Notes: generated from the letters alone by a model not told the origin. Positions 34,118 through 43,286 are shown, counted from the first letter of the stretch. The stretch is DNA of 64,000 nt from Ignavibacteria bacterium (GCA_016929695.1 JAFGII010000112.1:17332-81331); one strand, 5' to 3'. Translations and numbers: made by a program.

Positions 34118-36484
34118 TTAAAATGCAAGATTATTTACAAACAGGAGAATCTTAAAATTATTTCCGTCTTTGAAATTATTCAGCCGCCAGGCAAAATTCA
34201 GTCTGAAAACACTCAATATATTCCCCAGTCCGAATCCCGTTTCAAAATACCATTTATCAGTTTCACTGAAGTTCTTATAAGCCGCAATATTATAATTACT
34301 TTCCGATATTTCTGATTTACCCGCATTTAAGAATCCTATTAAATCAAGATTTTTAATAATGGAAATATCTTTCCACAACCACCTGCCGAAATTATTTTCC
34401 AGATTGACATAATATAATTTATTTCCGAGGAATTCGCCGTTATTCATACCGTAAAAATTAAGATAAAGCGAATTACTGAATCCTGCAACATTGAAGTATG
34501 CCAGATTTTGATAAGGGACCTCTCCTGTTTTTATTATTGTTCCCGCTTTATAAGATATATTTGCAAAATGACTTATCTTATTACTCCCTGTTAAATCGGC
34601 GGAGAAAGTTCTGAATTCATAACCGCTGTTAATTCTTTTTCCGGAATAATCAAACCCGAAATTTAAAACGGGAAAACCCGTGATTTTAAATCTGGATATT
34701 TCTCCGTCACCCCAGTCTATTGCTCTGAAATCATTCGGGTCAACAGTAAGTTTAGTACTTACGGCTGACCTGAAATATTCGTTCACCGGAGGATTGGCAT
34801 CAAAAGATTTCGCCTTATTGAAAAAAGAAAAATCTGTATTAACAACTGCACTGTTGCTCTTTTCCTGAATATATTCTATGCTTAAATTCAACTGCGGAAT
34901 TATTCTTTTGGAAACCGACAGTGCAAATCCGTTTGAGTAATAATAATCGTAAAAATCTTCCTTATAAAAAAGCGAACTCAATGTATTGGCAAAAAGATTT
35001 AAATCCGTTTGTATAAAAAATAGTGTATTCAATTTTCTGAAAACATCCGCCCTTAATGTCAGACTGTTGTCATAAAATAGCCTGATTCTGCCGGACAGTT
35101 CGTATTTCAGTTTTTTATCGGAAAATCCGTAATTATATTTCCCGTATGCATAAATCCTGTCAAAACTGTTTCCGTAAATCAGGTTGAGACCGAGATTATT
35201 TCCCTCCGTTTTATTGAATTTATATAAATCAAGTATGTCGGTTTTAAATTTTTCGCCGTAATTTATTGTGCTGATTCCAAATGAGATGCTCTTCTTTCTT
35301 TTTTTTGATTCTTCTTCAATTTTCCTGTAAGAATTAAGTTCTTCATCCGAATTTTTAATTAACTGATTGTTCACCCAGTAAGTACTGTCTTTCTTTGAAT
35401 CAGGCATAACCTTTACAACAAATTCGTCAAATATTCCCGGCGGCGCCTTTTCATTCAAAAAGTAATTTGAGACAATAGTAAGCGCTTCACCCTGAATTTT
35501 GATAAGACCGAGTGCGGAACCTTCCGCATAGATCTGTATATCCGTCGGGAGATAGAACTCTTTGCCTGACCTGTCTTTATAAGAATGAAATTTCTGAACG
35601 AAGTTCAGATTTTCAAATCCGCCTGTCATAGCCGATTCATTAGTCGTCAGGTCTGTTTTCTTTAATGCCCACAGACTGTCGAGTATATAAACAAATCCTC
35701 TGAACCTCGGTTTTATTTCCGATATGTTTATTACCTCAATTTTATAGATAGCAATTGAATCGATAGAAGTTGTTCCCCGCAATTTGTATTCGTAATAATC
35801 AAATGCGTCATCGGATACGGGACCGGGAATTTTCAAATCTCCTATTACGATTTCTTCATCGTAAAAATTCACTATTAACGGTATTGCAAATCCTTTTATA
35901 ATGTTTTCGCTTTCGCGTTTTGCTTTTACAATCAACTTTTCTTCATCGGGAGCCCTGAAATATCCTTTCGTTTCCGATTCAAGTAAACCGAGTATCCCGA
36001 GTCTGCCTTTTCCCGTCAATGAATCTTTTTTTGCAATATTAGAACGGATTACAAATTTTGAATATGCATCATAATCATATTCCTTTAAATCTTTTTTAAA
36101 TGCTTTTTTGTATTCAATTGCCTTTCTGATTATTCCATAGGCGGGGTCTTCACCGTATACTTCTATTTCCTCCGTAAAGATAGACGAAGGCGTTAACAAC
36201 ACATTGAGAACTATGTCAGGATTATCAATGACTATTTCCATTACTTTCGTATTATAACCGATATGCGAAAATGCAATATTATATTTCCCGTTTCTCAGGT
36301 GCAATATATAGAAACCGTTTTTATCGGTTGATGTACCGTATGAACTGTCGGTAAGTTTCACTGTTGCAAAAGACAAAACCTCTCCCGAATTATCGTCTCT
36401 GACAACCCCGCTGAGTGTATTATTCTGTGCGATGCCTATTCCCGTTAACAGGAATACAATAAATATTGTTAAAACTTTTTTCAT
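34118..36484 (-). CDS. DUF5686 outer-membrane protein with carboxypeptidase-regulatory-like N-domain
   Basis: A 788-residue exported protein. A signal peptide (about 1-19, ending GIAQ) leads into a CarboxypepD_reg-like domain (about 22-110: LSGVVRDDNSGEVLSFATVKL, here in two readable pieces LSGVVRDDNSGEVL and SFATVKLTD), as at the start of SusC/TonB receptors. The remainder matches the DUF5686 plan: a linker starting PAYGIIRKAIEYKK and a predicted beta-barrel with alternating aromatic strands to the terminal NNLAF. No TonB plug is visible. Function unknown. It overlaps rsmG by 4 bases (ATGA). Confidence 0.8.
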   Translation of the reverse strand: MKKVLTIFIVFLLTGIGIAQNNTLSGVVRDDNSGEVLSFATVKLTDSSYGTSTDKNGFYILHLRNGKYNIAFSHIGYNTKVMEIVIDNPDIVLNVLLTPSSIFTEEIEVYGEDPAYGIIRKAIEYKKAFKKDLKEYDYDAYSKFVIRSNIAKKDSLTGKGRLGILGLLESETKGYFRAPDEEKLIVKAKRESENIIKGFAIPLIVNFYDEEIVIGDLKIPGPVSDDAFDYYEYKLRGTTSIDSIAIYKIEVINISEIKPRFRGFVYILDSLWALKKTDLTTNESAMTGGFENLNFVQKFHSYKDRSGKEFYLPTDIQIYAEGSALGLIKIQGEALTIVSNYFLNEKAPPGIFDEFVVKVMPDSKKDSTYWVNNQLIKNSDEELNSYRKIEEESKKRKKSISFGISTINYGEKFKTDILDLYKFNKTEGNNLGLNLIYGNSFDRIYAYGKYNYGFSDKKLKYELSGRIRLFYDNSLTLRADVFRKLNTLFFIQTDLNLFANTLSSLFYKEDFYDYYYSNGFALSVSKRIIPQLNLSIEYIQEKSNSAVVNTDFSFFNKAKSFDANPPVNEYFRSAVSTKLTVDPNDFRAIDWGDGEISRFKITGFPVLNFGFDYSGKRINSGYEFRTFSADLTGSNKISHFANISYKAGTIIKTGEVPYQNLAYFNVAGFSNSLYLNFYGMNNGEFLGNKLYYVNLENNFGRWLWKDISIIKNLDLIGFLNAGKSEISESNYNIAAYKNFSETDKWYFETGFGLGNILSVFRLNFAWRLNNFKDGNNFKILLFVNNLAF

Positions 36485-37128
36485 ATTTTATTTCTTATAA
36501 TTACGATTTTTTTATCCTGCAATATATCCCCGTAACCGTCAAAAGAATATTCCTTGATATTATAATCAATTTTACTTTTATATCTGTTTAAATCTTCAAT
36601 TTCCTCTGAAATATCACCGCCTTTAAGGCAAATCATATAACCGTTTTTTTTCAGGAAACCTCTGCACCATTTATATATATTAACCAGAGATGATACTGCC
36701 AGAGTTGTAACGATATCGAATTTGCCCTTGTATTCGTTTTCTTTTGATTTCTCTTCCGCCCTTCCCCAGATTGCAACACAGTCAGGCAAATCCATTTCAC
36801 GAATTATATAATTTACGGCATTTATTTTCTTCTTCGTTGAATCAAGCAGTGTAAGTTTAATCCCGGGATATAATATTTTTAAGGGTATTCCCGGAAATCC
36901 TCCGCCCGTTCCGACATCAATAATATTTTCGTTTCCCCTTAAATTATATGCCGACAGAAAAAATACCGAATCAAGAATATTTTTCACGGTGCTTTCCTGT
37001 TTCCTGGATATCAGATTTATTTTTTTATTCCATTCAAGAATTAAATCATTCAAAAATTCCAGATTAAATATTATGCCGCGGCTTTCAATCTTTAATTCTT
37101 TTTCGAGGAATTTTTTTATCTGTTCCAT
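36481..37128 (-). CDS. rsmG: 16S rRNA (guanine-527-N7)-methyltransferase RsmG
   Basis: A 215-residue SAM-dependent methyltransferase modifying G527 in the 530 loop of 16S rRNA. Motif I is IIDVGTGGGFPGIPLKIL at about residues 64-81, followed by LTLLDSTKKKINAVN (motif II) and VTTLAVSSL. Length and motifs are standard. It is first in a two-gene unit with the DUF5686 gene; the usual gidA/parA neighbours are not seen here. Confidence 0.93.
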   Translation of the reverse strand: MEQIKKFLEKELKIESRGIIFNLEFLNDLILEWNKKINLISRKQESTVKNILDSVFFLSAYNLRGNENIIDVGTGGGFPGIPLKILYPGIKLTLLDSTKKKINAVNYIIREMDLPDCVAIWGRAEEKSKENEYKGKFDIVTTLAVSSLVNIYKWCRGFLKKNGYMICLKGGDISEEIEDLNRYKSKIDYNIKEYSFDGYGDILQDKKIVIIRNKI

Positions 37129-37210
37129 ATAATAATTGCAAATTAATTTTTTTAATATTTACTTAAAAGTTCATTATGCAGTTCACATACCCGGACAGAT
37201 GTGCAATCAT

Positions 37211-37223
37211 CCAATCATCCAAA
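37211..37223. repeat. Dispersed intergenic simple repeat (CCAATCATCCAAA), copy 2
   Basis: Exact second copy of the 13-mer at 26001-26013, preceded by another partial unit (GCAATCAT). It lies in the divergent space between rsmG and the aminopeptidase gene. Confidence 0.55.
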
Positions 37224-37295
37224 CCTTTATATTGCTTGAATTATCAAAGTAAAATCATTAAGTTTAAAAATTATTTAACAATAAAAATTAAATTT

Positions 37296-38591
37296 ATGCG
37301 ATACCAGAAACTTAACTCCGAGATGTTCATTATGAACAGAAAAAGATTAAGAAATAATTTAAAACCAAATTCCGTTGTGATAATGCACGCAAATGACGTA
37401 CTCCCGACAAATGCTGACGGTACTTTAAAATTCAAACAGAATACAGACTTATTTTACCTGACGGGAGTTGACCAGGAGGAAACTATTCTTCTTCTCTATC
37501 CTGATTCAAAAGACCCGAAAAACAAGGAAACATTGTTCGTGCGCGAGACCAATGATATGATAATGACATGGGAAGGTAAAAAACTAAATAAGGAAGAAGC
37601 ACGGGAACTGACCGGAATTGAAAATATTTACTGGCTTTCCGATTTTGAAAGAATTTTCAGAATTGTAATGTGCGAATGCGAAAATGTATATCTGAATGCC
37701 AACGAACACAAAAGAGCCTCAGTTGAAGTTGAAACAAGAAATGCAAGATTTATAAAAAGATGCAAAGATGAATTCCCGCTTCATAATTATTTACGTCTCG
37801 CACCTATTATGCATAAACTGCGGGCTGTCAAATCAGAATATGAAATAGAACTGCTTCAGAAAGCCTGTGATATAACCGATATAGCATTCAGAAGGGTTCT
37901 TAAATTCCTGAAACCCGGAGTAATGGAATATGAAGTTGAAGCGGAATTTATGCACGAATTTATAAAAAACGGTGCGCAGAATGCGGATTACACTCCTATC
38001 ATCGCTTCGGGTGCGAGTGCCTGCGTTCTTCATTACATAGAGAACGATAAAATGTGCAAAGACGACGATTTACTTCTGATAGACGTAGGATGCGGCTATG
38101 CAAATTATAATTCGGATATGTCAAGGACAATTCCCGTGAACGGAAGATTTACGAAAAGACAGAAAGATGTATATAACGCCGTTCTGAGAGTTATGAGAAC
38201 ACATATTAATGAAATGAAACCGGGCAAGACAGTTCAGGAACTTCAGAAATTCTGCGAGCAGAATATGGAAAGAGAACTTTTAGACCTCGGATTATTAAGT
38301 ATGGATGATATAAAAAATCAGGACCCGAACTGGCCTGCACTCAAAAAATATTTCATGCATCAGGTATCGCATCATCTCGGACTCGACGTGCACGACGTTG
38401 GAGATATATACAGAAAACTTGAACCGGGGATGGTATTTTCCTGCGAGCCAGGAATTTATATAAAGGAAGAAGGAATCGGAGTGCGGCTCGAAAATGACAT
38501 ATTAATCACGAATAACGGGAACATTGACCTTATGAGAAATATCCCGCTCGACGCGGAAGAAATTGAAGACATAATGAATTACAGTAAATAA
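37296..38591 (+). CDS. pepP: M24B aminopeptidase P
   Basis: A 431-residue Xaa-Pro aminopeptidase. The N-terminal creatinase-like domain (about 1-165) includes FKQNTDLFYLTGVDQEET. The pita-bread catalytic domain holds the dinuclear metal ligands: Asp pair in LIDVGCGYANYNSDMSRT, His in HQVSHHLGLDVHDVG, Glu in VFSCEPGIYI and Glu in GVRLENDILIT. It removes N-terminal residues before proline in the cytoplasm. The start is ATG 37296 (MRYQKLN); an ATG at 37176 would add 40 residues that look like translated spacer and include the 13-mer repeat. Confidence 0.92.
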   Translation: MRYQKLNSEMFIMNRKRLRNNLKPNSVVIMHANDVLPTNADGTLKFKQNTDLFYLTGVDQEETILLLYPDSKDPKNKETLFVRETNDMIMTWEGKKLNKEEARELTGIENIYWLSDFERIFRIVMCECENVYLNANEHKRASVEVETRNARFIKRCKDEFPLHNYLRLAPIMHKLRAVKSEYEIELLQKACDITDIAFRRVLKFLKPGVMEYEVEAEFMHEFIKNGAQNADYTPIIASGASACVLHYIENDKMCKDDDLLLIDVGCGYANYNSDMSRTIPVNGRFTKRQKDVYNAVLRVMRTHINEMKPGKTVQELQKFCEQNMERELLDLGLLSMDDIKNQDPNWPALKKYFMHQVSHHLGLDVHDVGDIYRKLEPGMVFSCEPGIYIKEEGIGVRLENDILITNNGNIDLMRNIPLDAEEIEDIMNYSK

Positions 38592-38600
38592 TTTTTTCCC

Positions 38601-38634
38601 TCCTCATTGGATGAACAAGTTCATCCGACGAGGA
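38601..38634. repeat. Long hairpin, family B, copy 1
   Basis: A stem of 16 positions with one mismatch and a 2-base loop: TCCTCATTGGATGAAC / GTTCATCCGACGAGGA around AA. The core GATGAACAAGTTCAT is shared with the hairpin at 39173-39206. It lies 9 bases after the pepP stop. Confidence 0.8.
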
Positions 38635-38641
38635 AACTACG

Positions 38642-38684
38642 GAACCTGTATGAATTATTATCAGTTGAGATAATAAACAGGTTC
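38642..38684 (+). promoter_or_regulatory. Two-stem hairpin immediately upstream of the lipoprotein gene
   Basis: GAACCTGT (38642-38649) pairs with ACAGGTTC (38677-38684), enclosing TTATTATC/GATAATAA (38655-38662 and 38669-38676). It ends 5 bases before the ATG at 38690, covering the place where a ribosome-binding site would be, so it could hinder translation. It may simply be another palindromic repeat. Confidence 0.55.
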
Positions 38685-38689
38685 AAAAT

Positions 38690-39148
38690 ATGAAATATAT
38701 ATATTTATTATTAATTATTTTTTCGGGTACTCTGCTGATTGGCTGCGGTAATAATCCGGCAGAATCCCCTAATCAACAGGAATATAATTTTATTTTCCAA
38801 AAGCAGGGATTGCTTGACAGTATTGTCGGAACCTGCTCGTCATTCCTCGTGCGAACAATTCCTCTCGATACACTCGATTTTACAGCTTATTCAAAATTAA
38901 GAATCACTATGGAATCTTTTACTGACGGGGATTTGTCATCTGTCCAGATTTACAGATTAGTAAGTGATACTATTGCAAATATTTATTATGCAGAAGGACT
39001 ACTGGGAGTAAATACACAAGGACCTGTTATGATTAATTCTCCGAAGGACAGAAAAATGTATTTCGTCAGGATGAAATTATTTTCGAGCGTTTGTACAGGA
39101 CAGTATTTCCACCTGAAGGTCAGAAATTTGAATATTTACGGATATTAA
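38690..39148 (+). CDS. Small predicted lipoprotein of unknown function
   Basis: A 152-residue exported protein with a lipoprotein signal ending LLIGC (Cys19), followed by a flexible GNNPAESPNQQE linker and a beta-rich domain of about 115 residues (LRITMESFTDGDLSSVQIY, YFVRMKLFSSVCTGQYFHLK). Two cysteines in the domain could form a disulfide. I do not recognise the family. The gene is isolated: palindromes lie on both sides (38601-38684 and 39173-39245), and it is 99 bases after pepP. Confidence 0.72.
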   Translation: MKYIYLLLIIFSGTLLIGCGNNPAESPNQQEYNFIFQKQGLLDSIVGTCSSFLVRTIPLDTLDFTAYSKLRITMESFTDGDLSSVQIYRLVSDTIANIYYAEGLLGVNTQGPVMINSPKDRKMYFVRMKLFSSVCTGQYFHLKVRNLNIYGY

Positions 39149-39172
39149 CTTACAGAAGTTAGTAACTGAAAT

Positions 39173-39206
39173 TTCTTATCCGATGAACAAGTTCATTGGA
39201 TGAGAA
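39173..39206. repeat. Long hairpin, family B, copy 2
   Basis: TTCTTATCCGATGAAC pairs with GTTCATTGGATGAGAA around AA, 16 pairs including two G-U. It shares the core GATGAACAAGTTCAT with copy 1 at 38601. The two copies bracket the lipoprotein gene. Confidence 0.8.
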
Positions 39207-39211
39207 AAAAT

Positions 39212-39245
39212 AAAAAAAACGTTTCCGAGCAGGAGCCCGGGAACG
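39212..39245 (-). terminator. Intrinsic terminator of hppA
   Basis: CGTTTCCGAGC (39220-39230) pairs with GCCCGGGAACG (39235-39245) with one mismatch and loop AGGA; eight A precede it, which is a T run after the hairpin on the minus strand. It is 42 bases after the hppA stop. Its AGGA loop resembles the REP units, so it may have been recruited from a repeat. Confidence 0.8.
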
Positions 39246-39287
39246 GGTTAGATTTTCCTTTTCTCTTTAACTAAACAAACTTTTTAC

Positions 39288-41465
39288 TCAGATGAAGAGC
39301 GGAGCAAGTACCAGAGTCACGGTTGATAACAGTTTAATTAAAACGTGCAATGACGGTCCCGCAGTATCTTTAAACGGGTCGCCTACCGTATCGCCTACCA
39401 CACCTGCTTTATGCCTTTCAGAACCTTTACCCATATTATTTGCAATATCAATCGGTTCAAGTTCAATAAACTTCTTAGCATTATCCCAGGCACCGCCTGA
39501 ATTATTAAGGAATAAAGCCATTAAAACACCGATAATAGTCCCGACTAAAAGCATTGATGCAACTACTTCTGCTCCCGTCGCAATAAATACTTCGGGATAT
39601 GCATTATGCAGCCATTTGAAAATCAGACCGACCAGTACCGGCATAAGGACGACGAGCAAACCGGGTTTCACCATTTCTCTCAGTGCTGATTTAGTAACAA
39701 TATCAACGCATTCTCCGTAATTCGGTTTTGATGTTCCCGCTAAAATTCCGGAGTCTCTTTTAAATTGTTCACGCACATTTTGTATAATTGCCTGAGCCGA
39801 CTTACCGACTGCCTTAATTGCCCATGCAGAGAACAGGAACACAAGCATAGCACCCATTAAAGCACCCACGAACACGGGTGGTTGTGACACGTCAACACCG
39901 GTAAATACGAAGTCTTTACTGTATTCTTTAATTTCCACGATGAATGCCTGGAACAATAAGAATGCAGCAAGTGCCGCTGAACCGACGGCATATCCTTTTG
40001 TCAGTGCTTTTGTCGTATTTCCGACCGCATCAAGTCTGTCAGTTTTTCTTCTTATTTCTTCAGGTTGCTGAGACATTTCAACGATTCCGCCTGCATTGTC
40101 TGTTATCGGTCCGAAGGTATCCATTGCAAGCACGAATGCTGCAGGTCCGAGCATACCCATCGTTGCAACTGCGGTTGCGAAGAATCCTCCGTCATTTAAC
40201 CCGCTTGATACTCCGAGTGCGTAGGAAGAAACTATAGCCGAAGCAATTACAATTGCCGGATAAGCAACACATTCAAATCCGACTGCAACACCTGCAATTA
40301 TATTCGTCGCCGGTCCCGTCTTTGAAGCTTCTGCAATTGATTTAACGGGATTGTATCTGTATTCAGTATAATATTGTGTAATCCACAAAAACAAGACAGA
40401 GGTAATTATTCCGATAATTCCGCATAACAGGAAATGCCACCAGGCATTCGGAGCAAATTTAGCAACGGTTTCGGTCCCGAAAGTCCAGTACGAAGCAACC
40501 GCAAAACCTACCATAGCAAGTGCCGCAGTGATATAATATCCTCTGTTAAGTGCATCCATCGGGTCTTTATCTTCTTTTGTCCTGACGAACATAACACCGA
40601 TTATGGAAGAAATTAATCCGAATGCCCTTGCTACCATCGGAAATAAAATAATTGCCAGAAGCAATTCGGGTTTATCTCCAAAAAACTGTGTATTTGCATT
40701 ATAGAGCATCGCCGCGAGAATCATAGCACCGATATTTTCGGCTGCGGTAGATTCAAACAGGTCAGCACCTCTACCGGCACAGTCACCTACATTATCACCG
40801 ACAAGGTCTGCTATTACAGCCGGATTGCGGGGGTCATCCTCAGGGATTCCCGCTTCGACTTTACCTACTAAATCGGCACCTACATCGGCGGCTTTAGTAT
40901 AAATACCTCCTCCGAGCTGTGCAAATAATGCTACAAAACTCGCACCAAATCCGTATCCTGCTATGTAAAGCGGAATTCTGGAAGTATCAAGTCCTCCGAG
41001 ATATTTTGCAATTGTAAATAATCCTACAACACCAAGCAGGGAAAGAGCAACTATAAATAAGCCCGACACAGCTCCTGCCCTTAATGCAGTCTGTAAAGCA
41101 CCGTTCAGCGATTTCATGGCTTCGGATGCTGTCCTTATGTTTGCACGAATGGAAATCCACATCCCGATATAACCTGAAACAACGGATGAAATCGCTCCAA
41201 AGATAAATGATAATGATGCCCACGGAGCCAGATCGGGTTTTTGAATCATATAAAGAAGAAATACTAAAGCCGCAACGATTATTGCAAGATAAATTATCGT
41301 GCGGTTTTGCCTTCTGAGAAATGCCTCCGCTCCTTCTTTAATGGCACTCCATATTTCCTGCATCTTTTCCGTTCCCGTCGAGCGTTTCATTACATTTTTA
41401 ATCAGATAGACAGCGAACAGAATTGCGAAAATACTGACGGAAAAAATTAGTATTAGTTCTGTCAT
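39288..41465 (-). CDS. hppA: Membrane pyrophosphatase, proton-pumping, K+-independent type
   Basis: A 725-residue integral membrane pyrophosphatase that couples PPi hydrolysis to ion transport across the inner membrane. Catalytic blocks are DVGADLVGKVEAGIPEDDPR, ADLVGDNVGDCAGRGADLFE and, near the C-terminus, HKAGVVGDTVGDPFKDTAGP. In GNTTKALTKGYAVGSAAL the Lys occupies the position that is Ala in K+-dependent enzymes, which is the accepted signature of K+-independent H+-pumps. It recovers energy from biosynthetic PPi. A terminator follows at 39212-39245. Confidence 0.95.
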   Translation of the reverse strand: MTELILIFSVSIFAILFAVYLIKNVMKRSTGTEKMQEIWSAIKEGAEAFLRRQNRTIIYLAIIVAALVFLLYMIQKPDLAPWASLSFIFGAISSVVSGYIGMWISIRANIRTASEAMKSLNGALQTALRAGAVSGLFIVALSLLGVVGLFTIAKYLGGLDTSRIPLYIAGYGFGASFVALFAQLGGGIYTKAADVGADLVGKVEAGIPEDDPRNPAVIADLVGDNVGDCAGRGADLFESTAAENIGAMILAAMLYNANTQFFGDKPELLLAIILFPMVARAFGLISSIIGVMFVRTKEDKDPMDALNRGYYITAALAMVGFAVASYWTFGTETVAKFAPNAWWHFLLCGIIGIITSVLFLWITQYYTEYRYNPVKSIAEASKTGPATNIIAGVAVGFECVAYPAIVIASAIVSSYALGVSSGLNDGGFFATAVATMGMLGPAAFVLAMDTFGPITDNAGGIVEMSQQPEEIRRKTDRLDAVGNTTKALTKGYAVGSAALAAFLLFQAFIVEIKEYSKDFVFTGVDVSQPPVFVGALMGAMLVFLFSAWAIKAVGKSAQAIIQNVREQFKRDSGILAGTSKPNYGECVDIVTKSALREMVKPGLLVVLMPVLVGLIFKWLHNAYPEVFIATGAEVVASMLLVGTIIGVLMALFLNNSGGAWDNAKKFIELEPIDIANNMGKGSERHKAGVVGDTVGDPFKDTAGPSLHVLIKLLSTVTLVLAPLFI

Positions 41466-41495
41466 TTTACTTAATTTAGTTTATAATAAATAATA

Positions 41496-42110
41496 TTAGT
41501 TTTCTTCAGTATCAGTTTCTTCCGTTTCAGAAGGAGCAAGAAAATTTCTGTTATACCTGTTCATTGCATTATAAATTCCTTCCGTTACAAAGGTTAAGAT
41601 ACAGTCTCGTAAGTATGGTTTTAGTATTTCTAATTTTTCAAGTTCGTCTGCTTGAAATTTCGAAAGAACAAAATCAGTATAATTTTCGACTGTTACGGGA
41701 TTTTCATTTCCTATACCGATTCTCATTCGTGGAAATTCCAGACTGTTCATTGAGTAAATAATACTTGATATGCCGTTGTGCCCCCCGTCACTGCCTTTCA
41801 TTCTGACTCTGAGCATACCGAGCGGTAACTGAAAATCATCATATACAACTAAAATATCTTTTATGGGTATGTTTCTTTCTTCGGAAAAATCAAGAACGGC
41901 GTCTCCGCTCCTGTTCATAAATGTGGTGGGTTTCATAAGATAAAATAATTCATCTTTGTATTCGGTTTCGGCTCCGTACCAGTTACCTTTACCCGGTTTG
42001 AGTGAAATATTCAGAAACTCAAGAACACTATCCACTGCAAAAAAACCGGCATTGTGCCGGGTTGTTTCATAATTGATACCGGGATTACCGAGACCTACTA
42101 TTAATTTCAA
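41496..42110 (-). CDS. pth: Peptidyl-tRNA hydrolase
   Basis: Bacterial Pth1 of 204 residues that recycles peptidyl-tRNA released from ribosomes. KLIVGLGNPGINYETTRHNAGF carries Asn10 and catalytic His20 (readable in pieces GLGNPG and TRHNAGF), and LVVYDDFQLPLG the catalytic Asp. GSDGGHNGISSI is also conserved. The C-terminal tail is acidic (EETDTEEN). It lies 19 bases after rplY, the standard rplY-pth operon order. Confidence 0.95.
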   Translation of the reverse strand: MKLIVGLGNPGINYETTRHNAGFFAVDSVLEFLNISLKPGKGNWYGAETEYKDELFYLMKPTTFMNRSGDAVLDFSEERNIPIKDILVVYDDFQLPLGMLRVRMKGSDGGHNGISSIIYSMNSLEFPRMRIGIGNENPVTVENYTDFVLSKFQADELEKLEILKPYLRDCILTFVTEGIYNAMNRYNRNFLAPSETEETDTEEN

Positions 42111-42129
42111 TGAATTTATTTATAATAAA

Positions 42130-42810
42130 TTATTTTTCTTCTTCTTTTTTGCCTTTAGCGATTACTTCCGGTTCAGCCGCTTTTTCTCCTTCTCCTTCCG
42201 CTTCCGCTTCCGCTGCTGCTTCCGCTGCTGCTGCAGCCGCTGCTTCCGCTTCCTTATCTATCGTCGGAGGAACTACAGAAACTACCGACGCATTTGCATC
42301 ATTTAGTATTTCAATTCCTTCAAGTTTTATATCGCCTGCTTTCACTGAATCGCCGATTGAAAGATTTGTTATATCAACCTCAATCTGAGGAGGAATATTC
42401 TGCGGCAGACACTCAATTTCAAGTTTATGAAGAGTATGTTGTAATACACCGCCGTCTTTTACGCCGATTGCACTGCCTTTCAAAATTACGTTAACTTCAA
42501 GATTAATTTTTTCCCCTTCGGTAAGTGCCAGTAAATCGAAGTGTATCGGGCGGTTTTTCAGCGGGTCAAACTGTATATCTTTAATAATGCAACTGTAACT
42601 TGCATCTTCTCCTTCGATGCTGAGATTTATTACACGGGATTCTGAGGTGTAAATTAACGGTTTCATTGCTGTTTCACTTGCCAATATCGGTGTTGGTTCC
42701 ACGCCGTGGCCGTAAAACACTCCGGGGATGAATCCTTTTTTCCTTATGTCTTTTGATAAAGATTTTTTAAATTCCGTTCTTTTCTGAACTTTTAAATTAA
42801 CTTCTGCCAT
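42130..42810 (-). CDS. rplY: Ribosomal protein bL25 (Ctc/TL5 type) with Ala/Glu-rich tail
   Basis: A 226-residue two-domain 5S-rRNA-binding protein of the large subunit. Residues of about 1-90 are the L25 domain (FIPGVFYGHGVEP, IQFDPLKNRPIHFDLLAL), and about 95-182 the TL5/Ctc C-domain (IECLPQNIPPQIEVDIT). The tail from about 185 is low-complexity Ala and Glu (EAEAAAAAAAEAAAEAEAEG) and then lysine-rich. The tail is encoded by hexamer-like GCTTCC/GCTGCT repeats on the complementary strand and may vary in length between strains. Confidence 0.93.
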   Translation of the reverse strand: MAEVNLKVQKRTEFKKSLSKDIRKKGFIPGVFYGHGVEPTPILASETAMKPLIYTSESRVINLSIEGEDASYSCIIKDIQFDPLKNRPIHFDLLALTEGEKINLEVNVILKGSAIGVKDGGVLQHTLHKLEIECLPQNIPPQIEVDITNLSIGDSVKAGDIKLEGIEILNDANASVVSVVPPTIDKEAEAAAAAAAEAAAEAEAEGEGEKAAEPEVIAKGKKEEEK

Positions 42811-43006
42811 AATTTTCCTGTAAACTATTAAACGTGTAATATATTGTTTTTGTAAATTTTTATCAATAGAATTTTGAATATCTTTGTTTCGTTAGGTGAA
42901 AATTATAATAATCCTTAAAATAATCTTAAAGTGTCATTCGGAATTCTTAGATGAGTTTAATTTTTCCATAACTCCTAAATTTCACCGTGAAATGGTAAGG
43001 TTTTTT

Positions 43007-43037
43007 TACTACGCCGGAGTATGGTAAACAGAAGGAT
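43007..43037. repeat. Distant REP-family copy
   Basis: TTACTACGCCGGAGTATGG then TAAACAGAAGG. It keeps the TTACTACGC arm, the GGAG centre, the TAAAC arm and the CAGAAG tail of the RAYT-island units, about 10 kb away. Confidence 0.65.
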
Positions 43038-43256
43038 TATCCGGTTAATGGATTATTATTCAAATACAAATTTGAAATTTCGATTTTTCAATAGTTTTTT
43101 TATAAAATGAAAAATAAATATTCTGCTCCTTTAGATAATTCCCTTTTAAAAGTAATACCTGAGGTATAACTTGGTCAGTCCGGAACCGATGGGACTATTC
43201 CACGGTCTGACGAAAAAGTTTAAGGTTTGTACATTATTTTAAACTATCAGATTAAT

Positions 43257-43286
43257 AAAAAAGCCGGGACTTGATAAATCCCGGCT
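43257..43286 (-). terminator. Intrinsic terminator of the 43319-45196 gene
   Basis: On the minus strand AGCCGGGA (43279-43286) pairs with TCCCGGCT (43262-43269) around a 9-base loop, followed by a T run (A at 43257-43262 on the plus strand). It is 33 bases after the stop. Confidence 0.87.

Noticed and set aside
37176..37295. Longer N-terminus for the aminopeptidase
   Set aside because: The extra 40 residues are translated spacer with the CCAATCATCC repeat and do not resemble the family.
42110..42388. Ser/Ala-rich plus-strand ORFs opposite rplY
   Set aside because: They mirror the repeated codons of the bL25 tail on the other strand; rplY is clearly the real gene.
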